Source of the DNA: Pseudomonas marginalis
GTDB taxonomy: Bacteria; Pseudomonadota; Gammaproteobacteria; Pseudomonadales; Pseudomonadaceae
NCBI RefSeq assembly: GCF_024169655.1
Contig: NZ_JALJWV010000001.1
Coordinates: forward strand, 5,376,001-5,440,000
Length of the DNA stretch: 64,000 nt
Direction: 5' to 3'
This document shows, in pieces, positions 9,130 to 19,235 of the stretch. Numbering within the stretch: position 1 is the first letter of the stretch; each line of letters starts with the position of its first letter. The position numbers were made by a program, and so were the translations under genes. Below the pieces are notes generated by a model. It ran no database searches. It saw only the letters and a list, made by a program, of their open reading frames with translations, and was not told where the DNA came from.

Positions 9130-11568
9130 TCAGCTCGGTTTGGTTTCAGCCAACGTCTGCTGCGCCAGTTCTTTCTCTGCTTCCTTCAAGTCTTCCTCGC
9201 TGATCATCTCGGCAATCACACGCAAACGCTCTACCACGCGCGCATTCACCGTGCCTTCGGGGAATTGCCCTTGCGCGTCCGGCTCACCGGCCGGCTCGCC
9301 GACCAACAGGCTCAACGCCTCATCCGCCTGGCGCACCGCATAGATATGGAATTGCCCGGCGCGCACGGCCTGCAACACCTTCTCATCGAGCATCAGCGTG
9401 GCGACGTTGGCTTGCGGAATGATCGCGCCTTGTTCGCCGGTCAACCCGCGCGCTTCGCAGAGGCGGAAGAAGCCTTCGATCTTCTCGTTGACCCCGCCCA
9501 CCGCCTGCACTTCACCAAACTGGTTGATCGACCCGGTGATGGCAAAGCACTGCTTGAGCGGGGTTTTCGACAAGGCCGAAATCAAAGTGCAGGCCTCGCC
9601 CAGGGATGCGCTGTCACCGTCCACGTAACCGTAGGACTGTTCCAACGCGATACTCGCAGAAATCGCCAGCGGGAATTCCTGGGCATAACGGCTGCCCAGG
9701 TAACCGGTGAGGATCATCACGCCCTTGGAGTGAATCGGCTGGCCGAGGTTGACCTCGCGCTCGATGTCGACGATGCCGCTGCCGCCCGGGTACACCGTGG
9801 CGGAAATCCGCGCCGGCACGCCGAACGCCGAATCACCGACTTCCAGCACCGTCAGCCCGTTGCACTTGCCGACCGCCGCTCCAGCGGTGTCGATCAGGAT
9901 CACCCCGGCGAGCATGTCGTCGAGAATCCGCGCCGACACCCGCCCGGTACGCGTAGCCTTGGCCTTCAGCGCACGCTCGATGTGGCCGGCGTCGGTCATT
10001 TCGTCGCCCGCCAGGTGGCGAATGAAATCCGCCTCGCTGACCAGTTGGAACAAGTCGCCAATGCGCGCCGACAACCGCCCCTGGTGTTCGGCCAGGCGTG
10101 CGCTGTAGGTGGCCAACCGCGCCACCGCGTCCGAGGTCAGCGGCGCCATGCCTTCTTCCGAGGTGCGGGTTTTCAGCAACTGCGCGAACTGCTCCAGGCT
10201 TTCGTCGACCATCGGGATGTCTTCGTCGAAATCCACCAGCACCCGGAACATTTCCTGGAAGTCTGGATCGGCGTCCTGCAACGCGTAGTACAGCTGGCGC
10301 GAACCGATGATGATCACCTTGACCTGCAACGGGATCATTTGCGGGTTGAGCGTCACGGTGGCCAGGCGGCCCAGCTCACCCAGCGGCGATTCCATCTTCA
10401 GCTTGCGCGACTGCAGGGAACGCTTGAGGGCGTCCCACACAAACGGCTCGCTGAGCATTTTTTCGGCTTCGAGGATCAGGAACCCGCCGTTGGCCCGGTG
10501 CAAGGCGCCCGGACGCAACTGGCGATAGGTGGTGTAGAGCGCACCCTGGTCGGTGCTGTATTCGATCCGGCCGAACAGGTTGTCGTAGGTCGGGTGCGGT
10601 TCAAACACCACCGGCGCGCCGCCGCTGACCGGATGGCCGACCACCAGGCTCGGGCAGTACTGTTCTTCGAGCAGCTTGCGGGCCTGGGCGTCGGTCTTGG
10701 CGTCGTCCACCAATTGCTCGACCACGGTTTTCAGCAAGTACACCTGCATGGCTTGCAGGTAACCGCACACCGCAGCGTTCTCCGCGTACTTTTCCGACAA
10801 CGGTGACAGCAACGGCTGGAGGGCCAGGGTGATGGTTTCTTCGTTGAAATGGCGCAGTTGGTTGTTCGACTCACGCTTCCACTGCGGCAGGCTGGCCAGT
10901 TCTTCGTTGAGGCGTTCTTCCAGTTCGGAAATATCGGTATGGAAGCGCTCGCGATCGACTTCCGGCAGTTGCGAGAACTCGGCCTCGTCCAACGCCTTGC
11001 CGTCGAGCATTGGGGTAAACGCGATATTGGAACTGTCGCGGTACAGCGCCACGTCCTTTTCCAGGGCCAGACGCTCGATCACGTCCAACGCCTTGTCGTA
11101 ACGCTGGTTGAACGCGCGGTCGATGGCGCTTTTGCGTTGTTGATACGTCGGGTGCTCGAAGACGGCCGGGAAGGTCGCCACCAGGTTATCGACCAAGCCA
11201 TTGATATCGGCGATGAACGCCGCAGCACCGCCCGCAGGCAGTTCCAGCGCGCGCGGTTCGCGGGGCTCATCGAAATTATTCACATAGACCCAGTCCGCCG
11301 GGGTCTGTAGGCGCTTGCCTTCGGCCTTCAGGTAACGTTTGACGAACGAAAAGCGACCGGTGCCCGGCTCGCCCATAACAAACACGTTGTAACCGGGGCG
11401 TGGCATGGCCACACCGAACTGCAAGGCTTCAACCGCACGTTCCTGGCCAAGCACACCGCGAAAGGGCTCCAAATCATTGGTGGTCGAGAAGCTGAACTGT
11501 TCAGCGGAGAAAGGGCGAGTCAGCGCGTCGGGCGCTAGACGCAAGCTGGCAGCAACAGGATCAGGCAT
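9130..11568 (-). CDS. Lon-related ATP-dependent protease (AAA_32 / LonH type, AsrA-like)
   Basis: An 812-residue protein of the Lon-related group that includes P. aeruginosa AsrA (PA0779), linked to the heat-shock response to aminoglycosides. The C-terminal Ser-Lys peptidase is intact: the Ser lies in GDSASLGEA and the Lys in GGVNEKIEGFF. The N-terminal AAA module is divergent: the Walker A position reads GEPGTGRFS (Arg in place of Lys) and the Walker B position reads LILEAEKML. Length and domain order fit PF13654 plus Lon_C. AAGGAAG precedes the ATG at 11568. Cytosolic, probably degrading regulators or misfolded proteins; whether ATP is hydrolysed is open. Confidence 0.88.
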   Translation of the reverse strand: MPDPVAASLRLAPDALTRPFSAEQFSFSTTNDLEPFRGVLGQERAVEALQFGVAMPRPGYNVFVMGEPGTGRFSFVKRYLKAEGKRLQTPADWVYVNNFDEPREPRALELPAGGAAAFIADINGLVDNLVATFPAVFEHPTYQQRKSAIDRAFNQRYDKALDVIERLALEKDVALYRDSSNIAFTPMLDGKALDEAEFSQLPEVDRERFHTDISELEERLNEELASLPQWKRESNNQLRHFNEETITLALQPLLSPLSEKYAENAAVCGYLQAMQVYLLKTVVEQLVDDAKTDAQARKLLEEQYCPSLVVGHPVSGGAPVVFEPHPTYDNLFGRIEYSTDQGALYTTYRQLRPGALHRANGGFLILEAEKMLSEPFVWDALKRSLQSRKLKMESPLGELGRLATVTLNPQMIPLQVKVIIIGSRQLYYALQDADPDFQEMFRVLVDFDEDIPMVDESLEQFAQLLKTRTSEEGMAPLTSDAVARLATYSARLAEHQGRLSARIGDLFQLVSEADFIRHLAGDEMTDAGHIERALKAKATRTGRVSARILDDMLAGVILIDTAGAAVGKCNGLTVLEVGDSAFGVPARISATVYPGGSGIVDIEREVNLGQPIHSKGVMILTGYLGSRYAQEFPLAISASIALEQSYGYVDGDSASLGEACTLISALSKTPLKQCFAITGSINQFGEVQAVGGVNEKIEGFFRLCEARGLTGEQGAIIPQANVATLMLDEKVLQAVRAGQFHIYAVRQADEALSLLVGEPAGEPDAQGQFPEGTVNARVVERLRVIAEMISEEDLKEAEKELAQQTLAETKPS

Positions 11569-11835
11569 CGGGCTTCCTTACATCAGGCGGGGCAGATGGC
11601 GGCATTCTGGCTCTCCGTTGCGCGCTCTGGCAAGGCGAGCCTGAGGTAAAGCATAGACACGGCATGCGTCCTACAAAAAAAACGCGACATCTCTGTTTGT
11701 TTTATAAAAAATCACGGAACCCCTGGAACCTGCCTAAACTCCAAACTGCGCGGGCTAGACTAATAACTGGCCCCTAAGGCGCTATGAAGTGCCTGACCCC
11801 TTGTCCATTGGTTTGCACACAAAGAGAAAAAAGCT

Positions 11836-12324
11836 ATGAAACGGATCCTTCTCGGTACTCTCTTCACCGTCGTTTCCCTCAATGCAATGGCTGAATCACC
11901 CGGTGGCCCAAATTGTGGTTGGGGCAACATGCTGTTCGAAGGCCAGCGCGGTACTCCGGCGCACTTCCTGGCTTCCACCACCAACGGCACCTCGGGCAAC
12001 GCCACTTTCGGCATGACCTCGGGCACCAACGGTTGCAGCACCAACAGCGCCCTGACCTACGGCGGCAAGTCGTGGATTGCCATGAATGGCATGATGAACG
12101 AGCTGTCCGAAGACATGGCCAAAGGCAATGGCGAAGCGCTGACCACCTACGCCGTGGTACTGGGCGTTGCACCTGAAGATCGCGAGCACTTCGCTGCCGT
12201 GACTCACGAGCACTTCCAGCAAATCTTCAGCAAGGCCGATGTGACCGCTGACGATGTGCACAACAACACCCTGGCTGTACTGAAAAGTGATGCCCGCCTG
12301 GCGAAATACGTAACCCAGGCTTAA
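11836..12324 (+). CDS. Exported DUF3015 family protein
   Basis: A 162-residue secreted protein. Residues 1-19 are a Sec signal peptide ending NAMA-ES. The mature part is rich in Gly, Asn, Ser and Thr, with Cys in NCGWGNMLFEG and NGCSTN, the pattern of DUF3015, whose function is unknown. A strong hairpin terminator follows. The next gene, on the same strand, encodes an envelope protein of the DUF4105 family; the two may share an envelope role. Confidence 0.85.
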   Translation: MKRILLGTLFTVVSLNAMAESPGGPNCGWGNMLFEGQRGTPAHFLASTTNGTSGNATFGMTSGTNGCSTNSALTYGGKSWIAMNGMMNELSEDMAKGNGEALTTYAVVLGVAPEDREHFAAVTHEHFQQIFSKADVTADDVHNNTLAVLKSDARLAKYVTQA

Positions 12325-12334
12325 GCCCGACCTG

Positions 12335-12360
12335 CCCGCGCCCTCCAAGGCGCGGGTTTT
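12335..12360 (+). terminator. Intrinsic terminator after the DUF3015 gene
   Basis: A perfect 8-bp stem (CCCGCGCC / GGCGCGGG) with a 6-base loop is followed by TTTTA, 10 bases after the stop codon. It separates transcription of the DUF3015 gene from the downstream DUF4105 gene. Confidence 0.8.
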
Positions 12361-12416
12361 ACTTTTGGACCCGCCTCCCCGTTTGGGTCTCACTTTTTCC
12401 GACTTAAGTTGCCCCT

Positions 12417-14270
12417 ATGCTCAAACGCCTTGCCTGGATGGCACTCTTCGCCTGCGCCCCGCTGTACGCGACGCCGCATCTTGATGATCAACGTTTGCAG
12501 CAATTGGCCAACGATCCGTTCTGGTTGTCCCTGGGCCATTACGAAGCCGGCAAAATCAGTGGCTGGCGCAGCTATGTCAGCGACAAAAAATTCTTCCTCG
12601 CAGCCGACGGTGCTCACCACCCGGATGCGGAGCTCAAGGCCACCGTCGACGCGCTCTACGCGCCGGCCAGCCGGGGTGAAAAACACGCCCAATGCGTTTA
12701 CCCCGCACGCACCCGCTGGCTCAAGGATCAGTTGCACCTGAACGACCTGCCCGCCGTGGACTGCAACGAATTCAAGCAATGGTTCAAGGACGTCGCGCCC
12801 CATAGCGCAGTGCTGATCTTTCCAGCGGCCTACCTCAACAGCCCTTCCTCGATGTTCGGCCACACCTTGCTGCGCATCGACCAGGCGGACGTGCAGAGCA
12901 ACAACACCGCGCTGCTCAGCTATGCGATCAACTTCGGCGCGTATATCGAAGGCTCGGACAACAGCATCCTCTACGCCTGGAAAGGCCTGATGGGCGGCTA
13001 CCCCGGCCTGTTCGCCCTGGTGCCCTACCAGGAAAAACTCTCGGAATACCGCAGCCTGGAAAACCGCGACCTGTGGGAATACCGCCTGAACCTGACCCAG
13101 GTCGAGACCGAACGCATGGTCGAGCATGTGTGGGAACTCAAGCAGATCCAGTTCGACTACTTCTTCTTCGACGAAAACTGCTCCTACCGCCTGCTGGAAT
13201 TGCTGCAAGTGGCCCGCCCCGGCCTGCGCCTGACCGAGCAATTCCCGCTCACCGCGATTCCGACTGACACGGTCAAGGCGGTGAAAGACGCCGGCCTGGT
13301 CGAAAAAATCGACTATCGGCCCTCCCGCGAGCGCGAGTTGCTGGAACGCGCCAAGCCGCTGGACGGCGACGAGCAGCAATGGGTGCTGAACGTCAGCGAC
13401 GACCAGAAACAACTGCAGGCACCCGCGTTTAAAGCGTTGCCGCGTGAGCGCCAAGCGCTGATCATCGACGCCGCCTACCGCCTCGGCCGCTACCGCGCCA
13501 ATGGCCTGGAGCGCGACACCGAACGCTCCCAACGCAGCTTCGAACTGCTGCGTGCGATCAACCAGAACCCCGCGCCCGATCTGAAGATCACACCCCCCGG
13601 CCTACCGGAAACCGGCCATGAATCGCGCACCTGGCAAGCCGGCATCGGCACCCGTGGCGACAAAGCCTTCGGTGAATACGGCCTGCGCATGGCCTACCAC
13701 GACCTCAACGACAACGCCGAAGGCTTCCCCCTCGGCGCGCAGATCGAAATTCTGCAAATGAAACTGCGCCAGTACGAAGGCAACCACTGGCAACTGCAGC
13801 AACTGGACCTGGCCACCATCCGCTCCCTGACCCCGCGCAACGCGCTGCTGCAACCCTGGTCCTGGCAAGTCACTGGCGGCCTGGAACGTGTGCCGGGCAA
13901 ACACGACGACGAAACCCTGGTCGCCCACGTCAACGGCGGCGCCGGCGGCACCTGGCAACTGCGCGACGACATGCTCGGCTTCGCCCTCGGCACCGTGCGC
14001 GTGGAACACAACAACGACTTCAGCGAAGCCATCTCCCCCGCCGCCGGTTTTAACACCGGCGTGCTGTGGAAAAACCCGCTGGGCAACCTGAGCCTGGAAG
14101 CCAAGGGGGACTTCTTCACCAATGGCGAAGTGCGGCGCAGCATCAGCCTGAACCAGCAGTGGGAATTGTCGCGCAACCTCGGCCTGCGCCTGAGCGCCCA
14201 GCGCGAGTACAGCCACTTGTCGACGCCGGTGAATGAGGTAATGCTTGAGATGAAGTGGTATCACTACTGA
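12417..14270 (+). CDS. Exported DUF4105 (Lnb N-terminal-like) protein
   Basis: A 617-residue exported protein. A signal peptide (about 1-18, cut near LYA-TP) precedes a region that fits the DUF4105 family, whose fold resembles NlpC/P60-type cysteine hydrolases. Candidate catalytic residues are His in SMFGHTLLRID (about 150) and Cys in FDENCSYRLLELL (about 255). The last 200 residues look beta-rich and end in WYHY, like an outer-membrane or membrane-associated barrel. Related N-terminal domains occur in the Lnb lipoprotein N-acyltransferases, but whether this protein acts on lipoproteins is a guess. The ribosome site is weak. Confidence 0.8.
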   Translation: MLKRLAWMALFACAPLYATPHLDDQRLQQLANDPFWLSLGHYEAGKISGWRSYVSDKKFFLAADGAHHPDAELKATVDALYAPASRGEKHAQCVYPARTRWLKDQLHLNDLPAVDCNEFKQWFKDVAPHSAVLIFPAAYLNSPSSMFGHTLLRIDQADVQSNNTALLSYAINFGAYIEGSDNSILYAWKGLMGGYPGLFALVPYQEKLSEYRSLENRDLWEYRLNLTQVETERMVEHVWELKQIQFDYFFFDENCSYRLLELLQVARPGLRLTEQFPLTAIPTDTVKAVKDAGLVEKIDYRPSRERELLERAKPLDGDEQQWVLNVSDDQKQLQAPAFKALPRERQALIIDAAYRLGRYRANGLERDTERSQRSFELLRAINQNPAPDLKITPPGLPETGHESRTWQAGIGTRGDKAFGEYGLRMAYHDLNDNAEGFPLGAQIEILQMKLRQYEGNHWQLQQLDLATIRSLTPRNALLQPWSWQVTGGLERVPGKHDDETLVAHVNGGAGGTWQLRDDMLGFALGTVRVEHNNDFSEAISPAAGFNTGVLWKNPLGNLSLEAKGDFFTNGEVRRSISLNQQWELSRNLGLRLSAQREYSHLSTPVNEVMLEMKWYHY

Positions 14271-14290
14271 CCAACGCCCAACCAGAATCA

Positions 14291-14326
14291 AAAATGTGGG
14301 AGGGGGCTTGCCCCCACCCACATTTT
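14291..14326. repeat. Palindromic REP element (compact form)
   Basis: Two abutting REP half-sites form an almost perfect 36-base palindrome (AAAATGTGGG ... CCCACATTTT around GGGGGCTTGCCCCC). It lies between the DUF4105 gene and the chorismate mutase gene and can act as a transcript-end hairpin on either strand. Confidence 0.9.
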
Positions 14327-14362
14327 GTTAGCATTGCCCGCACAATCAGGAGTTCACTCAAC

Positions 14363-14668
14363 ATGGCCGCTAACTGCACCACGCTTGAACAAGTCCGAAG
14401 CAACATCGACCGCCTCGACCAGCAAATCGTCACTCTGCTGGCCGAACGCGGCCAGTACGTTTCCCAGGCGGCGCGTTTCAAAAAAGACACCGACGGCGTC
14501 AAAGCGCCGCAGCGGGTCGAACAAGTGATCAGCAAAGTGCGTGATCTGTCCCAGGCGGTCGGCGCCAATCCAGACGTCACCGAACAGGTGTACCGGGCGA
14601 TGATTGCGGCGTTTATCCAGCAGGAATTGGCTGAGCATGCTGCGCTGGCGAGCCACCAGACGACATAG
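14363..14668 (+). CDS. Chorismate mutase family protein (PchB-like AroQ fold)
   Basis: A 101-residue all-helical protein of the AroQ chorismate mutase class, which converts chorismate to prephenate; the close relative PchB is an isochorismate-pyruvate lyase. Recognisable residues are Arg in VRSNIDRLD, the SQAARFKKD segment with the active-site Lys, and APQRVEQVI, which resembles PchB more than the PheA mutase domain. The ATG at 14363 is preceded by AGGAG; an upstream in-frame extension reads through a REP element and is not coding. No salicylate or siderophore genes are adjacent, so the physiological substrate is uncertain. Confidence 0.82.
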   Translation: MAANCTTLEQVRSNIDRLDQQIVTLLAERGQYVSQAARFKKDTDGVKAPQRVEQVISKVRDLSQAVGANPDVTEQVYRAMIAAFIQQELAEHAALASHQTT

Positions 14669-14762
14669 CCCCCAACACCTTTCTCACCCCCCTTTCACAT
14701 CCCCCCGACGAATCCCCTTCTAAACTTCCCCTATCAGCCGTGAAACGGCCAGGGAGCAAGCA

Positions 14763-15119
14763 ATGTGGCGGTATGCAGTAATGCTGTGTGCGATGGTATG
14801 GCTGTCGGGTTGCCAGTCGACCCACCAGGAGTTGCTGGCCAAGGGCTACCCACCGGCGTTTGCCGATGGCTTCGATGACGGTTGCAGCAGCGGTCGCCAG
14901 GCGGCGGGGGTGATCACTGGGGAGTTTCGCAAGAATGTGCCGCGTTATCTGACAGAGCGGGAATACGCCGAAGGCTGGGAAGATGGCTTTCGCCAGTGCA
15001 AGGCCATGCGCGAAAGCGAAGAGCTGCGCGACTACAAAGACCGCCATTGGGACGACCGCGAGCGCGCCTGGCAGCAGGAGAAGGATCGCGACGCGGCCAA
15101 GGCTTATCGCTCGCGATAG
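14763..15119 (+). CDS. Small hypothetical lipoprotein
   Basis: A 118-residue putative lipoprotein: the signal sequence ends in WLSGC (lipobox, Cys about 17). The mature part contains two short similar segments, AFADGFDDGCSSG and EYAEGWEDGFRQC, each with the pattern Ala-x-Gly-(Phe/Trp)-x-Asp-Gly, followed by a highly charged helical tail rich in Arg, Asp and Glu. The family is unknown to me. GGGAGC lies upstream of the ATG. The next gene starts 70 bases downstream on the same strand. Confidence 0.75.
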   Translation: MWRYAVMLCAMVWLSGCQSTHQELLAKGYPPAFADGFDDGCSSGRQAAGVITGEFRKNVPRYLTEREYAEGWEDGFRQCKAMRESEELRDYKDRHWDDRERAWQQEKDRDAAKAYRSR

Positions 15120-15189
15120 GTCGCTTTCAGACATTCGTCGAAACTAAAGTGCGGCGAACATGGCCCAAACGCCATAGAGGGAGCCTGTC

Positions 15190-15687
15190 ATGAGCCGAGC
15201 TTTTGTAAATGAAGACAGCGCCGCCGCCCAGGCCGACACACCGGTCGAGCGTCAGGTCAGCGAGCAACCCAATCGCCTCACCGCGCGCGGGTTGGCGCAG
15301 CTACAGGCCAAGGTCGCGCAGTTGCAGCATGAATACAGCGTCGAATCCGCCAAGGGCGAACAGGCCGACAAACAGCGCCAGGCCGACCTTGAGCGGGATT
15401 TGCGTTACTTCAACCAGCGGGTGCAGAGCGCCCAGGTGGTGGCGCCCGCCGTTTCCACCGACCAGGTGCAGATCGGCAGTTGGGTGACCTTTGCCAATGA
15501 GCAGGACGAGCAGCAGCGCATTCAGTTGGTCGGTGAAGACCAGGCCGATGCCGGCGCGGGCCTGATCAACTGGGGTTCACCCCTGGGCCGGGCGCTGCTC
15601 GGAGCCCGGGTGGGCGACGAGGTGCTGTGGCAGCGCCCCGTCGGCGATCAGGCGATCGAAGTGCTGCGCATCGAGGCCGAAGCCTAG
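15190..15687 (+). CDS. GreA/GreB-family paralogue
   Basis: A 165-residue protein related to transcript-cleavage factors. The C-terminal half (about 90-165) has the GreA/B FKBP-like fold signature INWGSPLGRALLGARVGDEV. The N-terminal half is a Gln- and Glu-rich helical hairpin starting LTARGLAQL and ending SAQVV, as in GreA, but it is about 15 residues shorter than in GreA, and the tip residues that would be the catalytic Asp and Glu are not acidic where I align them. It may bind the RNA polymerase secondary channel without stimulating cleavage. GGGAG precedes the ATG. Its 3' end overlaps that of gdhA by 4 bases, convergently. Confidence 0.75.
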   Translation: MSRAFVNEDSAAAQADTPVERQVSEQPNRLTARGLAQLQAKVAQLQHEYSVESAKGEQADKQRQADLERDLRYFNQRVQSAQVVAPAVSTDQVQIGSWVTFANEQDEQQRIQLVGEDQADAGAGLINWGSPLGRALLGARVGDEVLWQRPVGDQAIEVLRIEAEA

Positions 15688-17021
15688 ACGATACCTTGGG
15701 CCAGCATCGCATCGGCGACTTTGACGAAGCCCGCGATATTGGCGCCCTTCACGTAGTTGACCCGGCCGTTCTCCTCACCGTAATGCACGCACGCATGATG
15801 GATCGACTGCATGATGTTGTGCAGTTTGCTGTCCACCTCTCCGGCGGTCCACAGCAGGCGCATGGCGTTCTGCGACATTTCCAGGCCACTCACCGCCACG
15901 CCGCCGGCGTTGGACGCCTTGCCCGGAGCGAACAGAATGCCCGCGTCGATAAAGATATCCACAGCCTCCAGGGTGGTCGGCATGTTGGCGCCTTCGGCCA
16001 CGCAGATGCAGCCGTTGCGCAACAGGGTGCGGGCAGCGTCGGCGTCGAGTTCGTTCTGGGTGGCACACGGCAGCGCGATATCGCACGCCAGCTCCCACGG
16101 GGTTTTACCGGCGCGGAACTCCAGGCCGTAACGCGCCGCCAGCTCGCTGATGCGACCGCGCTGGACGTTTTTCAACTCCAGCAGCGCCGACCATTGCGCC
16201 TCGGTCAAACCGCTCTCGGCGTACAGGGTGCCTTCGGAGTCGGACAGCGAAATCACCTTGCCGCCCAAATCCATGACCTTGCGCGCAGCGTATTGCGCCA
16301 CGTTGCCGGAGCCGGAGACCGCCACGCGCTTGCCTTCAACCCGCAGGCCATCGCGCTTGAGCATTTCTTCAGCGAAGTACACGCAGCCAAAACCGGTGGC
16401 TTCGGGGCGGATCAAGCTGCCGCCGTAGGTCATGCCCTTGCCGGTCAGCACCGAGGTGAACTGGTTGCTCAGGCGTTTGTACTGGCCGAACAGGAAGCCG
16501 ATCTCGCGGGCGCCCACCCCGATATCGCCGGCGGGTACGTCCACGTCCGCGCCGATATGGCGGTACAACTCGCTCATGAATGCCTGGCAGAAGCGCATCA
16601 CTTCGGCGTCGCTCTTGCCCTTGGGGTCAAAGTCCGCGCCGCCTTTGCCGCCGCCCATGGGCAACGAGGTCAGGGAGTTTTTGAAGGTCTGTTCAAAGGC
16701 GAGGAATTTCAGCACGCCCAGGTTGACCGACGGGTGAAAGCGCAGGCCACCCTTGTAGGGGCCGATGGCGCTGTTCATCTGGATCCGGAAACCGCGATTG
16801 ACCTGCACCTTGCCGTGATCATCGACCCACGACACCCGGAAAGTAATCGCACGTTCCGGCTCGCAGATGCGCTCCAGAATGCCCGAGGTCAGGTAGTGGG
16901 GGTTGGCTTCAAGAAACGGCCACAAGCTGCGTAGGACTTCTTCTACGGCCTGGTGGAATTCCGGCTGGTCGGGGTCGCGTTTCTTGAGACGGGCGAGGAA
17001 GGATTCAACGGATTCGATCAT
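15684..17021 (-). CDS. gdhA: NADP-specific glutamate dehydrogenase
   Basis: A 445-residue hexameric-type glutamate dehydrogenase that assimilates ammonium by making glutamate from 2-oxoglutarate. The glutamate-binding and catalytic region is seen in GPYKGGLRFHPSVN and LPMGGGKGGADFDPKGKS (catalytic Lys); a Rossmann domain follows with VSGSGNVAQYAA. The ATG at 17021 gives the length usual in pseudomonads; another ATG five codons upstream is possible. It corresponds in position to PA4588, the start of a block conserved with P. aeruginosa. Confidence 0.96.
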   Translation of the reverse strand: MIESVESFLARLKKRDPDQPEFHQAVEEVLRSLWPFLEANPHYLTSGILERICEPERAITFRVSWVDDHGKVQVNRGFRIQMNSAIGPYKGGLRFHPSVNLGVLKFLAFEQTFKNSLTSLPMGGGKGGADFDPKGKSDAEVMRFCQAFMSELYRHIGADVDVPAGDIGVGAREIGFLFGQYKRLSNQFTSVLTGKGMTYGGSLIRPEATGFGCVYFAEEMLKRDGLRVEGKRVAVSGSGNVAQYAARKVMDLGGKVISLSDSEGTLYAESGLTEAQWSALLELKNVQRGRISELAARYGLEFRAGKTPWELACDIALPCATQNELDADAARTLLRNGCICVAEGANMPTTLEAVDIFIDAGILFAPGKASNAGGVAVSGLEMSQNAMRLLWTAGEVDSKLHNIMQSIHHACVHYGEENGRVNYVKGANIAGFVKVADAMLAQGIV

Positions 17022-17220
17022 GAAAAGTCTCGGCAAATTTATTGTCGTTAAGGGCGATTGAGCCGGACTTTATCAATTCATTTCGCACCGCGACAGGGCA
17101 AAATGTCGCTTTTGTGAATTTAAATGGTGCATTTGATATAAATTAACCTGAGAAACAGGCGTTTATCGCACCTAAAAAGGGATTTCAAAACAGCGTCATG
17201 CACCAACTGAGAAATCGCTA

Positions 17221-17249
17221 TCGGAGGGGGCAAGCCTCCTCCCACATTT
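17221..17249 (-). repeat. Single diverged REP element
   Basis: One minus-oriented REP copy (TCGGAGGGGGCAAGCCTCCTCCCACATTT split into its two arms), with changes in both arms relative to the common form; no partner REP lies nearby. Confidence 0.75.
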
Positions 17250-17277
17250 GATCGATATTCGTCAGGAAGTCATGGGC

Positions 17278-17309
17278 AAAAAAAACGGAGCCCGAAGGCT
17301 CCGCTTTTT
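17278..17309 (-). terminator. Intrinsic terminator after ettA
   Basis: A perfect stem CGGAGCC / GGCTCCG with a CGAA loop (17286-17303). Read on the minus strand it is followed by a run of T, 16 bases after the ettA stop. T residues also follow on the plus strand, so it may work in both directions. Confidence 0.85.
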
Positions 17310-17324
17310 CCAAACCGACCCGAA

Positions 17325-18989
<1,665 letters not shown>

Positions 18990-19235
18990 GGTGAACCTAG
19001 CGTCAGTGACTGATGAATTGAGCGGGCGAAGCCCGTGCCAGGCCATGCGCCGCGCGGGCCGTTGACCGTGGTCAATGCCTGCGAGCGGAAAAAGCCTGAT
19101 TGTCTGGGGCTGGAACGCCCCCGCGTAACCGGCAAAGCTACCTGAATGCGCCAGGGCAGTCCAGCCAGGCAGGACTGGCACTTTGCCACAAGTCAAGGCA
19201 TGCTAGCCGCCCTTCGGGCGTCCGGCTTATAGTGC

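Larger units (their letters stand above)
17022..17324. other. Intergenic region between ettA end and gdhA start
   Basis: About 300 bases without a gene. From the gdhA side it is AT-rich and should hold the gdhA promoter. It also contains one diverged REP (17221-17249) and the ettA terminator (17278-17309). I found no small open frame with a ribosome site. Confidence 0.7.

Noticed and set aside
9112..10806. A 564-codon plus-strand open frame opposite the Lon-like gene
   Set aside because: Composition is typical of an antisense shadow; the minus-strand frame has clear protease motifs.
14255..14362. N-terminal extension of the chorismate mutase reading through the REP
   Set aside because: The extension overlaps the DUF4105 stop and a REP palindrome; the ATG at 14363 has a good ribosome site.
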